64,000 nucleotides of DNA from Isochrysis galbana (GCA_018136815.1 CM030940.1:4615866-4679865), one strand, 5' to 3'; positions 21,881 through 33,487 are shown, counted from the first letter of the stretch. Notes: generated from the sequence alone by a model not told the origin. Program-made: numbers and translations.

Positions 21881-22499
21881 CGCCCCCCCTGGTATTCCCG
21901 TTACTTGTGTGTGTCACGCGCGATGGGCGATGGGCGAGTGTGCCGCCCCTACCTACCCCACCTCATCTCTCCACACACACACCTCCTCCTCCTTGCCCTC
22001 CTGAGCTGAGGCCACTCGCGCCTGCACCCTCCACAGACACTCGCCGGCGCACTCGCGCAGAGTCGAGCCGCGGGGTCATCCATGGTCATGGTCATGGCGA
22101 CATGGATGATCCTGCGGCCACGAGCACAACAGTCGCACACGCCCATCGTGGTAGGTACCTCCCTCCAGGACCAAGTGTAAGTGTCTGCGTCTCTCATGTT
22201 GCGGTTCAATCGCAATAAGCGCAAGCACGAGCGGGGATGAGAGTGATACTTCTCAATCTAAAATGTCGTTGTTAAACAACTGCTTCTGGCTAACTAACTA
22301 ATTAAGCCGTTATGTTGTTATGTTTATGTGTGTGGGTTAGTGGGTTGTGGTATGGGTATGGGCTAGGTAGGGAGCTAGACAAGGAGGATGGGGGCCTATA
22401 TAGTATATAGTTGCTCTTGGTCATTCTTGTTCTACGCAACTATAAGCTATAAATAAGCTATGTGGGCGCCGCCGCGCCGCCGCCGCTCGTGGTCGCCCA

Positions 22500-22610
22500 C
22501 CGCATATTTTGCATATTTTGCATATTTTGCTGCTTATTTGGGGTGTTTTTTCTGCATATTTTGCATATATGCACTGCATATTTTGGCCCAAAAAACTGCA
22601 TATTTCTATT
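22500..22610 (+). repeat. AT-rich array of GCATATTT words, copy 2
   Basis: Repeated GCATATTTT words, then TTTTGGCCCA and the edge CTGCATATTTCT. It is related to the array at 21745-21880. Confidence 0.6.
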
Positions 22611-22859
22611 TCCCCCCTCCCTTGTTTTCTCATGTGTGCGCCCCCTTTCTTTCCTTGCGCGCGCCCCCGTGTGTTTCCCGCGTTTTTCTCTTGTCCCAGA
22701 GTTCCGAGAGTCGCGCCCATGGCCGCACTCCCTGGGGCTCTGGGCGAGCTCTCTCGACCACCGTCGCCCCGTGTCATCTGCGGTTGCACCCACCGCAACA
22801 TCCGAGCAAAACTCCTGTAAAAGGGAGAAATGGGTGGGATGATGCGTACAAATAGGTTG

Positions 22860-23698
22860 CCGCGTCAAGCTTCCGAATTTGTGCTCAAAGGGCCCACGGG
22901 CGCTCTCATCTTCTATTTTAAGCGTCGCTTTCAACGTTTGGTTTCTCGGTTATCTTTGGTTTCTCTCGTCTCGTCGCTCTAATTCTGGTTTTCTTCTATT
23001 TCGGTTGCTTTGTTCTCCTTCCATGCCGCTCGTCGGGACGACTCGAATTTAGTCGGGGAGTGTTGTATTTCATACGATGACAGACTTTTACTTCTAACCT
23101 GTGGGCTATTTTAAGCCTCAAGGTCTCGTCGATTGGTATACCGCCTCTTCTCTTACTTTCTCTCGATGTCATCAAATGTTCCATGACTGTCTTCTGTCTT
23201 CTCTCGTCCATCGGTCGTAGCTCCCCAGCGAGGTCTGCCCTCGTTGTGCCGACCCCTCTGTCGCATGTCTGCGCGTTGCTGAATTGCCCTGGTGCCGACG
23301 CTTGGCCGTCCGTCCAGGTGTGGTTAGTTTTCGCTCCGTTTTGTTTATGTTTAGTTTGTGTGGTTCTGTGCCCTCAGACTTTTTGAGTCCATGTGTTGTA
23401 GTCTCCCGTGTCTACCTCGGACCTAAGAAGCTCTCATTCTCATTCTCTCTCTCTTCCACTAGCTCGCTAGCTAGCCTCGTCTCTACTCTCCGACGCCACG
23501 CGTCGCAATCCTCCGACCTTCAGTCTACCTCATCGCTCGTAGCGCTCGATGGCAGACACTGTCAGACCCTACTCTTACTATGATCTGTCAGACATCTTCC
23601 CGCCAGCAACAAACAACGATCCTTCCACGACCGCGTCAGCTGCCGGCTCGATCGAACGGCCCTCTGCCTATGAGCCTGTAGTCATCGCGTGTTCGACA
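22860..23698 (+). mobile_element. Retroelement 5' region and gag start, truncated
   Basis: From 23455 the text AGCTAGCCTCGTCTC to the end matches the gag-like copy at 12690-12475. It includes a start, MADTVRPYSYYDLSDIF, at about 23549, and the frame stops at 23698 where a (TAG)n tract begins. The upstream 600 bases may be the long terminal repeat or leader; TGTTG near 23063 is an LTR-like start, but no second terminal repeat was found. Confidence 0.55.
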
Positions 23699-23747
23699 TA
23701 GTAGTAGTAGGAGGAGTAGTAGTAGTAGGAGGAGTAGTAGTAGTAGT

Positions 23748-23782
<35 letters not shown>

Positions 23783-23870
23783 AAAGAGGAGGAGGAGGAG
23801 CAGTAGTAGAGTAGTAGTAGTAGTATTAATATTGGTAGTCTGGTACTCTAGTAGCAGCAGTATGTAGTAA
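23699..23870. repeat. (TAG)n/(CAG)n compound trinucleotide tract
   Basis: Interrupted TAG, GAG and CAG units run for about 170 bases. The tract separates the truncated retroelement from the RBBP5 start codon, only about 80 bases further on, so it may lie in the promoter or 5' untranslated region. Confidence 0.9.
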
Positions 23871-23951
23871 AGTAGTGGAGTAGTGGTCCCCCGCGCGCGC
23901 ACCTCGCCCCGCTTGGCGCCAACTCGCGAGCCCACCGCCGCCGCTGCCGCG

Positions 23952-26094
23952 ATGAACCTCGCGCTGCTCGACCCCTTCTCACACAACGAGCTTCCCGAGG
24001 TCATCGAGGCGAAGCTGGAGGTGACGAGCAGCGTGCACGTCTGCGCATTCAACCGGCGCGGTACCCTCCTTGCTGGCGGCTGCAGCAGCGGCGATGTAGT
24101 CGTGTGGGACTTTGAGACACACGGGCTTGGCCGCAAGCTCTCACTGCATCATGAGGCGGTCACCTCGGTCTCGTGGACGAAGAGCTCGCGGCGCCTGATC
24201 TCATCCGCGCTTGACGGCCGGCTTGTCGTGTGGGACGTGCTCAACAGCACAGTCCTAATGCAGACACACATACCTGAGACGGAGCTCACGTGGGCCAGCA
24301 CACACCCGCTCAAGCGCTCCATCTGCCTCGCGTGCTCGTCCTCCACAAGCTCCACCTTCCGGCAAGTTTTCCTGCTGCACTGGGAGCCGACTCAGAAGCA
24401 GCAGGTTCTATACAGCCCCGATGAAGCCGAGGCGCCGGCTGCTGCCGACGGGGCGGGCATTTCGGGAAGCGCGAGCAGCCGCCGCCAGACGACACCTCTG
24501 GTTGCATGCTTCGATAAGCAAGGCGAGCGCGTCCTTGTCGCCAATAGCAAAGGCGTGGTCACACTTTTCTCGCTGGCCGGCGAGTCACTGGCCACCCTGC
24601 AAGTAGCCGGGGCAGCTGCAGTCAAATCGCTCGGTCTCTCAAGTGACGGAAGGTGCGGTGCAAAAGAAAGCAAAGGGGTTCGTGTCGAGCCCTCGATACG
24701 CGTACTGGCGCTAGGCCCCGTTTGTACCCGCAGTCCTGTGGCTGTCTGACTGTTTTCGATTTGCACGCGGGTAACCACTGTGCATGCGCTGGATCTGACA
24801 CGCAAACGGCTACCGGTCCGGGCCCGTCACAGTCTCGCCATGCCTGCCCCTTTCCTGCCATGCCTGCCCCTTTCCCGCAGATCTTTTGTGTTGAATTCTT
24901 CAGATCGCGTCATCCGCGTCTTTTCGTTTGCGAAGCTTTTGGAGGGCACCAGCTCTGCTGGTCGAGAGCTCCAAGACGTTGTGAATCGGGTGCAATGGTC
25001 GCATGCCGCCTTCTCCTCGGACTCGGAGCATGTTATCGGGGCTGTGTCTGCAGCGGAGCAAAAGATGTACGTTGCCTGCGCTCTCTGGTGTACACTAGGT
25101 GGCCCCTCCAACACATGGGAGCAGAAAGGCCTTTCGTCCGTCATCTCCCCATTCCAGACGGGAGCTTGAATTTTCTTCTGTCTCATCGCCAATGCGTGTT
25201 TCTTTCAGGTACATCTGGGATACTGTAGGACACTTGACCAAGATGCTAGATGGGCCCAAAGATGGCATCGTGCACTTCGCCTACCACCCCACGCGCCCCA
25301 TCTTGGCATGCGCGGCCAAGTCGGGCGACGTCTATGTCTGGACAAAACAGTACTGCGAGAACTGGTCCGCCTTTGCTCCAGACTTCAAGGTCCGAGCTCG
25401 CCCCCAACCCTGTGTGGGCTCACAGGGCATTGCACCTGCAACCACCTTGCACACCCACGAGGACCTTGGGCTCTTTTCAGGCTATTGTCGTTATCGCCGC
25501 ATCCACTGCTCCCTTCCATGCACGCCCTCTCTCGCTAACGCATGTGGTGTGGGCGTGTAGGAGCTTGAGGAGAATGAGGAGTATGAGGAGCGTGAGGACG
25601 AGTTTGACTTGCCAACTGGTCCGGTGGAGACAAAGGCCGAGGAGTCGCAAGAGTTCATTGACATCGTAAGTCTCACACCCGCCTCATTCCCACCTACATT
25701 GCGGTGCGCACTTCACTTGATCCCGCTTGGTGTACCCGCTTGGCCCTCTTTTCTTTTGCACCTCAATAACGCCCCCATTCTCTCTTGAAAGATAACAATG
25801 GAGCCTAGCGAGCTTGCACACATCGCCGACGCCGATGACCCTGACGACGAGCTGATTTGCTTGCCGACAAGACCGGAACCCGACGTTGAGGACGAATCCG
25901 CCTCGAGGTGAGCGCACGGCATGTTGGCCTACCTTAAGTGATGTTTTGGAGTCAGGTTGGTGAAATCATCCAGCACCGTCCTCTCATCGCTTTCCTGTAC
26001 TGTGCGCCAACCCGACTGTAGCCTTGCGATGCCTATTGATCTTGGTGTCATCGATTCCGACGCCGAGCGCAAGGCGCGCAAGCGGAAGGCATGA
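23952..26094 (+). CDS. RBBP5: RBBP5/SWD1, WD40 subunit of the COMPASS histone H3K4 methyltransferase
   Basis: Six exons (23952-24652, 24881-25066, 25209-25389, 25561-25665, 25792-25907, 26022-26094) have GT-AG introns and consistent phase, giving 453 residues. The N terminus NLALLDPF, WD units such as GDVVVWDF and GRLVVWDV, and DRVIRVFSFAK match the RBBP5 propeller. The best diagnostic is NWSAFAPDFKELEENEEYEE (20 residues quoted), where the propeller passes into the acidic AS/ABM-like hinge; it spans the exon 3-4 splice and confirms it. The protein holds Ash2L and the SET methyltransferase in the COMPASS core. The C terminus ends in a basic KARKRKA. An insertion of Ala/Ser-rich residues sits at about residues 155-180. 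Confidence 0.95.
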
Positions 26095-26640
26095 AGGGCA
26101 CATTCATCCAAGGCTGCCGTCAAGCACCTCTAGGTCGGCTAGCATTTCCACCTTCAATCATGGATACGCATCTACAACCCATTCCCAGCACTCAGTGCAT
26201 GGTGCAAAATGCGCGAGTGTTGATTGCGAACAAGACATCCATCCCTCGAGCCTGGACGATGCAAACTGCTTCTTGCATTTTGTATCGTGCGTCTTATTGG
26301 CGTGTGAGCGCCGTTTTCTTGCGAGGCGTCATCATGCTCGCGTCAACATTATAATCTAGACAGAAGCAGGAGCGTATGAACGCTTGCTGTTGAGCGGAAG
26401 GCCGTTGTGGACCGGACTCGCATCGCGCACAACAAGCACGCGGGCCCTAGGCAGGGGCGTGCCCCGCCCGAGGGCCAAGCGCCACGAGCTGAGGCATGAG
26501 TAAGCCGTCGATGATACTTGTTGCTTCGAATCCAGTTTTTCGACGTGAAATGCTGGGCCGAACATTCGCACGCGTTGTGCTTTCCTCTAACCAAGTTCTA
26601 ACCAATGTTATTATTGCGTGTGGCAACATCTGTCTTTTAA
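26095..26640. other. Intergenic, nothing recognised
   Basis: This is the 3' flank of RBBP5. No coding family, RNA gene or repeat copy was recognised before the repeat that starts near 26641. Confidence 0.35.
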
Positions 26641-27180
26641 AAGGATAGGGTCATGGAGCGCGCGCCGCGCCCCTCCTCCCATGCCGCCAGCCCCGCCGTG
26701 ACGGGCAATCGGGCCATGGCCGACGCCACGCATCCGAAACGCCCACGAGAAGGCAGCGATCGGCGCGCGCCCCATCACAAAAACTTTTTCTTGCCCTTTT
26801 TCTGTTTAGGTAAAAGAAGACGGGGGGGGCGCCAGAGCCAGGAGGGAAGGGCCGCGGCTCGCCGCGGCTATACTCACTCCGGCGAGAGAGATTAGCGCTC
26901 TGGGCCCCTAGTTTCACGAGTGCGAGTGCCCCCCCCCCCCCCCCCCCCGCGTTGTTTTTACTCTTTTCTCTTTTTTACCCGTAAGGTCCGAAAGGGGTTT
27001 TCCCCCAGCTTGGGCACTCGAGCGGAGAGGACGCGCTGGGGTGCGGAGGCTCGGTGCGTGCACTGGAAGGGGGACAAATATCGAGGGGAAGGGGCAGTGC
27101 CTCGCCGCCCCCGGTATCTCTCGGACACCCGACTCGTTAGGCATGGGTGGCGGGACTTCCGGGACTGAAAAGTTGTTTGT
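26641..27180 (+). repeat. Diverged copy of the palindrome-headed retroposon (body B, 3' half)
   Basis: The text from about 26810 (AAAAGAAGACGGGG) to 27180 follows 36700-36947 and 37321-37380. It includes the poly-C run (26931-26948), GAAAGGGGTTTTCCCCCAG and the CCCCCGGTATC region. The head and the AT-rich tail are missing. Confidence 0.65.
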
Positions 27181-28477
27181 AACTGAGACATCAACATCAA
27201 CGAATAAGCAACGACGAGATCACGAATGTAAAAGAAGAAGGCGAAAGGCGGCGAGAATCGATCTATGACGAAAGCCAATCTCAGACGGCTGTATTATAAG
27301 AGTGGAGAGAGCAGAGTGGACGGCGACGAAAGCGTCAGCGATGGATCGAGGCATGACGGGCGCACGCGCCAAATGAGTGTTCGCGCCAATTTTGCAAAAA
27401 AAAATTGTCGCCCCTGACCCACCCAAATATCCAGGTGGATATGCACATCGCCAAGAATTATCCAATTTGGCCAAAACTTACCCAAATATCGAGTAGATGT
27501 ATCTAGACATTTGCGCCACCCCCTAGAGTAAAGAGGCGAATACCAGAAGGCGAGAGGATACCGGGAGGGGAAGTTCTTCATGCTAGCAGGGTGGGACCAA
27601 ATTAAAGCTTCTCGCCTCCCCCTGGCGGTGCTGGGGGCTTGCTTGCACTTGCGAAGGGGGGGGTTTAAAGGGCGTGATAGTTGTGCCTTGAGTATCAGCG
27701 CGGTCATGGTGTGGGACTTGTCATGTTGTAGTACAACGTTAGTGGTACTAACGACTAACGCTCAGATAAATTAAATTTAAACTTTGTCGTTGCGAAGTTC
27801 GAAATTCCTCGCAGAGAAAGGGCCAACCAAGCTCCGATGCTTCCCACTGCGTCATGAGTGCGATCAATGTTATGCCCACCCGCCCTAAGCCACTTACTAT
27901 GAAATCTACTGAATCACATCAATGCTAAGCGCTAAGGCTGAGACTTAGGGCGTAGCTTGTGGAGATCAATATGCGAGTCAATACAAGGTTCAGCGAACTC
28001 CAATTCCTTACCTCAAATTGGCGAGCTTCTCACTCACTCACGCCTGTACGACAGCTCGGAGTCAAACCGCCATGGAATTCACCGCAATCGTGAATTGGGC
28101 GACGAGCGCCGATTAGACCCGGTACATATTCTCCACAAGCACGGGTGAACGGTATCCACTATGCGTGCATCTCTGAGCCCTTGAGCGTGGGGACGATGCG
28201 AGGGCACACAACGACGTGGCGCTTCGGAAGGCCGAATCCCGGCTCAATCACAGAGCCTTCTGCCGTCTCTTCTCGCATCCTCATGCTCTGGGAATGGGAC
28301 GATGCTATTGCACTTTTCTACATGCGCGCTCTCTAGCAAGACCGCTAGGGAGGACGAGGTGGCTAGGATGGTCACAACAGCGTACAACCTGTTGATGCGC
28401 CACAATAGTCATGGCAGCATATGACCTGGTGATGTAGTCCCGACGTTTTCTACCACGCGACCGATCCAGCGCTCGAC
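27181..28477. other. Intergenic, no gene recognised
   Basis: No convincing coding frame was found. Near 27430-27500 are overlapping CCAAATATC/CCAAATTGG words. The right end is the 3' flank of the CH-CAP gene. Confidence 0.35.
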
Positions 28478-31400
28478 TCACGCCCACTTGAGGGTGGAGC
28501 AGCGCTGCGAGCCATCGCGTTCGGTGACAGTGATATCGATAGCGCCTGGCACGTAGGCGAGCTTAACCTTCTTCCCTAGCACAAGCGCGTCGGTAGCAAT
28601 GTCACGCGCCTGGTCCGACGGAATGGCGTCGACAACTTGCAAGAACTCTTCGTTCGCCTCGGCCTGGCACTCAACAGTGACCGGGTGATCAATAGGCGTA
28701 GCGAACAACGAGGTGAAGACGAGGACGCACACGGAGCCGTGCTGCGGATGATCCGCAAGGCCGAAGCCTGCGACTTTGAGGTCGCCGTTGAGGAGGAAGC
28801 TGCGGTTGCGGCGCTGCTCGTCGCCGTCGGAGAGAAGGAGCTGTGAGGCGATGGCTTCGGGCTGTCGCACGCCATAGACGACCGCCTCGCCTGCGGAGCC
28901 CGAGAACGTGCCACGCGCATGAAGACGGTTCACGAGGGGTGTCACCGTCTTGCCCTCCGACAGCTCCTCGGCGGCTTGCTGGGCGGCGCTGTCGAGCGCC
29001 TTCACCATGCGCAGCACGGGAAGGTTGCCTGGCGCCGTGCGGAGGGTGCGCAGCAGGTCCTTGAGGGCAGGCTCGCCCTCGGCGGTCTTGAGCTTGCGGC
29101 CGCCCCAAGCGGGTGGGCAGGTAAATGTGTTCCCATCAAATGCGCCCTCAAGGTCAGACTCGAGCTTGGCGGCATAGTTGTTGGGCTCCTTGCGTGCCTT
29201 GTTTACGTGCTCTATGACGGCAATGCCATGTGCGTGCAAGTCTAGGGTCATCTTGGGCTTCGGCAGGGATGCAACGGGCTCGCGGTCGAGCGGGAACGGG
29301 TCGAAGCTCTTGGGTTGTAGCGCGCCACCGCGAGAGTCCATCTCGTCCTGGAGGAAATCGACGTGCTCCTTGGGAAGGCCCAGCTCACCGCCGAGCTCTG
29401 CAGGAGTAACGCCTATCGCGTCGGCGAGGTCCTCAAGTGCGGCGACGATCTTCTTGGTGGGCACGGTCGCGTCGGCGGGGGCGTCGCGTGCGGCGGCCTG
29501 GAGCGTGCCGAGGAGCGAACGCAGCTGATCGAGGGCCGCGTTCATGTGTGCCAACGTGAGGACCGACGGGTTCTGCGCGATGTTGTACGACGCCATCTGG
29601 CGCGCGGCCACGCCAGCCGCACGCGCGTGAGCCTCGCCAACGGGCAGCTGCTCGGCGGCGATCTCGCCGACCCGGAGCACATCTGACGCTGCGACAGCGC
29701 CATTGCCGGGCGGCAGTGTCAGCATAGCAACCACCTCGCCATGCCACTTGTCGAAGGCGTCGGCGGCGGCGACGTAGTCGGCCTGGAGCTTCTCGGCCGC
29801 GAGGCGGGCGCGGTGCGCCGCCTCGCATGCCGAGGCGCGCGCAGGCATTTCGCTCGATATCTCCTTCCAAGCATCGATGGCCGCCTGAGCGCGCGCGATG
29901 GCGGTTGGCTCGGCAGCCTCAGGAGCGATGAGCTCGGCTGCTTGCTTGTCGCCCGTCTCCTTGTGGCCAAGGATGATTTCCGACGTGTCGACAGTATCGA
30001 CTGGGAAGCCAAGGAGCTCCTGCCCGTAAACAGTGGCGGCCTCGAGGGCGGCTGTGGCATTGTCGTAGGCGAGGCGCTCGGCCGTAAGCCGGCGCTGGCG
30101 CTCAAGCTCCTCCTCGAGCTTGGTAATGCGGGTCGCCATCGGTGCCACAAGAGAGGGCACGTTCTCGACTTGCGAAAAGAGCTCGGTGGCTCGCGGGCCG
30201 AGCTCGTCGTCGCGCGCGAGCCGCTTGGCGAGTGGCTCGAGCTGGCCAACGGATTCGACCTGCAGGCCGAGAGCGTGGGCGGTGCGACGCGCCTCACCGA
30301 GGAGCGCGCCGACCTCGTCCTCGGAGGAGCCGAGCTCGGTGCGCATGCGCTCGGGCGTTGAGCGCTCGAGCCACTCGTTGATGCGTGCGACTCCGCGCTT
30401 CAGGCGCTCCCACTCGAGGTCAGCGCCATGGGCGCGATCGACGCGGCGCTGGAGCGCGTTCTTGAGCCTGCGCTCCGAATCTTGCATCGCAGACCACGCG
30501 GCCTCGGCGGCGGGCAGCGCGTCGGCGCATGCCGCCTGGGCGGGGCCGCCGCCGCCCGCGCGCTGGATCTGACGTGTGGCAAGGGCATCAACGGCGGCGG
30601 CGCGCGCGTCGAGCAAGTCCTTGTGCTTGTCCGCCTTGTCGCCATCACCGAAGGCCTCGAGATCCTTTAGGGGCGGCTCAGGCGCGACGTTGGGATCCTT
30701 GTTGAGCGCGCCCAACTTGTCATCAAGGGTAGTGCGCTGCTTGTCAGCCCAATCGGACACCCTACCCGCCTTCTTGGCCGCCTCGGCCGCCGCCTCGGCT
30801 GCCTCCTTCTCGGTCTTGCGACGGCGGACGAGCGGCGGCAATTCATTTGCGATGTCGGCGAGCGCCTTCTCCTTGAGCGCCGCCTTGCGCAGCCGCTCCT
30901 TCTCGGCATCGGCCAGCTGGCCGAGCTTGTCGAGGAGCGCCTTCTCATACTCGCGCTCTCCCTTGCCAAGGCGCGCCCAGCCATTGTTGAGGTCGTCGTT
31001 GCTCGGCTTCCAGTCGGCGGGAGGACGCTCCTCGTTGCGCCGGCGGTTATCTACTTCGCGGCGGCCGTCGTCAATTTTGGCGCGCTCCTTGCCCCAGTCA
31101 GGCTTCGTCTTACCCTGGAAGTTGTTGCGCAGGTCGTCAAGCTTGGCCTGCGTCTCGTCGCGGGTCTTGCCCACGTCGTTTGACGCGACCGCCTTCTCGA
31201 AGTCGCCCGCCTTCTTGTTCACCTTGTCGAGCCAGTCGCCCGAGTCCTTCTCGTTGGACTTCTGAAGCTTGTCGGTCTCCGCCTCGGCGGCCTCCTTGGC
31301 CTTCTTCTTGCGCGCATCCTCGAGCGCCTTTGCGAGCTTGTCGGCCGCGTCGTCAAAGCCATTCCACTTCTCGCCGACCTTGGCACCAAGGTCGGGCGGT

Positions 31401-32920
31401 GGCGGGCGACCCTCAGCGGCGTAGCGGTCGCCGAGCTCGCGCAGATCGCGCTCGAGATCCTCTGTCTCGGCAATCTTGGGCGGCTTGTCCTCAGTGAGCA
31501 GCTTATCGAGCTCCTTCTGCTTCTTGTTGATGTCGTCGTCACCGCCAATGTTCTTAGCGTCGTCCTTCATCTTGTTGGTTTTGCCTTGCAGCCAGTCGCA
31601 GAGGCCGTCGGCCTTGCCCTTGAGGTTGTCAAACATGTCGTCGGTCGCCTTCTTCTGGCGCTCCTTCTCCGCCTCAGCAATGCGGCGTTGCAGCGCATTC
31701 TCGTACTCGCGCTCGGCCTTCTCCATGTCGTTCCATTTGCCGTTCAGCTCGTCGGGCGCGCACTTGGCGATGTCATCCTCCTTGAAGACTGGCGTGTAGC
31801 CTTCCTTGGCCGCAGCCATCTCGTCGGCCAAGATCTCGCCGCGCACCTTTCCGTAGAGGTCGGCGAGGCGCACCTTCTCGGCCGCCTTTGGCGGCTTGTC
31901 GTCGGCGCGGAACTTCTTGAGGCCCTCGCGCTCGGCGAGGGCCTTCTCCTCAGAGTATGAGGGCGCCTCCTTCGTGCCCTTGATGAAGTCGTCCGTTTTG
32001 CCAATGGTCCACTTATTCCACGCATCGACACCGCTCTTGAGCTCATTGACGAGCTTCTTGAGCTCGGCCTGACGTGCAGCACGCGCGGCGGTGGCACGCG
32101 CAGCCTCCTCCTCCTTGAGCTTCCGCATCATATCGGCCTCACGATCGAGGAAAGCCTGGCGCAGCTTGGCGACGTAGGTAATGACAGACTTCTCGTCGGT
32201 CGGGTCTGGGCCCGCCAACTCCTCCGGCTCGAGCAGCCGCGGCACCTCCCAGCGGTCCTCGGCGGTCGTGAAGGCCTTGTCAAGGTTGCCCATTGCGTCC
32301 GCCTTCTTGCACTTGTTGTAGTCGAGGCACTTCTCGTCGTGTTTATGGAGGAGGGCGCAGAAGGCGAGGCCGTCATTGAACGACTCACCCCACGTCGTGA
32401 TGTTGACGCCATCGTAGCCCATGGTGCACGCCTTGACCCATCGGAGCAATTCCTGCTCGCTCGCTCCATACTTTTGGATCTCGTAGCGCAAGATGAGCGT
32501 CCAGGTGAGGCCGAGGATGAGCGTTCGGTTGGAATCAACGAGGTCCTCGGCGCCAATGTTGACCAGCCGGAGGCCCTTGTCTTTGAGGCAGCGCAAGAAG
32601 ATATTCTGGTTCTCAAGCTTCTGGAAGCGCGAGGGAGGCTTAGCATGGTACTTTTTGACAAACGAGCCCGAGAGCTCCTCATAGAGCATGATCGGGTTGA
32701 CTCCGGGCGAGACATCCTTGACGAGGTCTTCAATTTTGACTGCACGTGGCTTGAGCACCGAGTTCCACCAGCGCGTGAAGGTCTTGAGCTGTTGGGCGGC
32801 GTGCTGCTCCCTCAGATCGGAAATCTTGGAGTGGACGAGCGAGTCCTCGGGCTCTGCAAAGGAGGTGCGCGCGCCGGATGGCGGGTCGGCGGCCTTCTTA
32901 GCAGTGGAGAAGAAAGGCAT
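28478..32920 (-). CDS. Intronless tandem CH-domain, coiled-coil rod and CAP/SCP-domain protein
   Basis: One uninterrupted frame encodes 1480 residues. Residues about 42-148 and 154-258 form two calponin-homology domains (TRWWNSVLK, NRTLILGLTWTLILRYEI; GESFNDGLAFCALLHKHDE), the actin-binding arrangement of alpha-actinin, fimbrin and spectrin. Residues about 260-1190 form a very charged Lys/Glu/Asp/Ala rod with repeated W-x-K/D-K-x-x-D segments, spectrin-like or coiled coil. The C-terminal 250 residues form a CAP/SCP-like domain: NLPVLRMVKALDSAAQ, RGTFSGSAGEAVVYG, RNRSFLLNGDLKVAGFG and SVCVLVFTSLF. CAP domains are mostly secreted, so fusion to an intracellular actin-binding module is unusual. 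There is no signal peptide. The protein probably cross-links actin or anchors it to a CAP-domain function I cannot define. Confidence 0.85.
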   Translation of the reverse strand: MPFFSTAKKAADPPSGARTSFAEPEDSLVHSKISDLREQHAAQQLKTFTRWWNSVLKPRAVKIEDLVKDVSPGVNPIMLYEELSGSFVKKYHAKPPSRFQKLENQNIFLRCLKDKGLRLVNIGAEDLVDSNRTLILGLTWTLILRYEIQKYGASEQELLRWVKACTMGYDGVNITTWGESFNDGLAFCALLHKHDEKCLDYNKCKKADAMGNLDKAFTTAEDRWEVPRLLEPEELAGPDPTDEKSVITYVAKLRQAFLDREADMMRKLKEEEAARATAARAARQAELKKLVNELKSGVDAWNKWTIGKTDDFIKGTKEAPSYSEEKALAEREGLKKFRADDKPPKAAEKVRLADLYGKVRGEILADEMAAAKEGYTPVFKEDDIAKCAPDELNGKWNDMEKAEREYENALQRRIAEAEKERQKKATDDMFDNLKGKADGLCDWLQGKTNKMKDDAKNIGGDDDINKKQKELDKLLTEDKPPKIAETEDLERDLRELGDRYAAEGRPPPPDLGAKVGEKWNGFDDAADKLAKALEDARKKKAKEAAEAETDKLQKSNEKDSGDWLDKVNKKAGDFEKAVASNDVGKTRDETQAKLDDLRNNFQGKTKPDWGKERAKIDDGRREVDNRRRNEERPPADWKPSNDDLNNGWARLGKGEREYEKALLDKLGQLADAEKERLRKAALKEKALADIANELPPLVRRRKTEKEAAEAAAEAAKKAGRVSDWADKQRTTLDDKLGALNKDPNVAPEPPLKDLEAFGDGDKADKHKDLLDARAAAVDALATRQIQRAGGGGPAQAACADALPAAEAAWSAMQDSERRLKNALQRRVDRAHGADLEWERLKRGVARINEWLERSTPERMRTELGSSEDEVGALLGEARRTAHALGLQVESVGQLEPLAKRLARDDELGPRATELFSQVENVPSLVAPMATRITKLEEELERQRRLTAERLAYDNATAALEAATVYGQELLGFPVDTVDTSEIILGHKETGDKQAAELIAPEAAEPTAIARAQAAIDAWKEISSEMPARASACEAAHRARLAAEKLQADYVAAADAFDKWHGEVVAMLTLPPGNGAVAASDVLRVGEIAAEQLPVGEAHARAAGVAARQMASYNIAQNPSVLTLAHMNAALDQLRSLLGTLQAAARDAPADATVPTKKIVAALEDLADAIGVTPAELGGELGLPKEHVDFLQDEMDSRGGALQPKSFDPFPLDREPVASLPKPKMTLDLHAHGIAVIEHVNKARKEPNNYAAKLESDLEGAFDGNTFTCPPAWGGRKLKTAEGEPALKDLLRTLRTAPGNLPVLRMVKALDSAAQQAAEELSEGKTVTPLVNRLHARGTFSGSAGEAVVYGVRQPEAIASQLLLSDGDEQRRNRSFLLNGDLKVAGFGLADHPQHGSVCVLVFTSLFATPIDHPVTVECQAEANEEFLQVVDAIPSDQARDIATDALVLGKKVKLAYVPGAIDITVTERDGSQRCSTLKWA

Positions 32921-33119
32921 TGTGTGTGGGACGGGGGGAGGTAGAAGGTTGGCGGGCTGCCTTGGGTGTGTGCTCGCGCTGGGTGGAGTGAGGAAGGAAG
33001 GGGGAAGGCGGCGAGTCGGCGGCGGCGGGGGGGGGAGGGGGAGGAGGACGGCTTCTTCACGCGGTGAAGCTGGGGCAGGAGGGGGCGGGGGTTGAGAGGT
33101 GGGTAAAGAGTTGTGCTAC

Positions 33120-33153
33120 GGAGAGAGAGAGGGGGAGAGGGGGGGGGGGGGGG

Positions 33154-33189
<36 letters not shown>

Positions 33190-33403
33190 AAGCGCGCGTC
33201 GCACGGCCGAGAGCGCGCGCGAGAGAGAGAGAAGAGAGGGAGCGAGAGCAGAGGAGGGCGTGGCGTGAAAAAGGCCGCCGCGGCGCTCTTTTGCCCTTCT
33301 CTCTCTCTCTCTCTCACTGACTTGGGGGGTGAGTCTTTCCTCTCTTTTCGCGCGAGCCGCACCGGCGGGGGTGGGTGGGAGGAGAGACAGAGAGAGAGAG
33401 AGA

Positions 33404-33451
<48 letters not shown>

Positions 33452-33456
33452 AGGGA

Positions 33457-33487
<31 letters not shown>

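Noticed and set aside
26356-26594. Short minus-strand frames downstream of RBBP5
   Set aside because: No family, start context or splice support; they are likely chance frames in GC-rich DNA.
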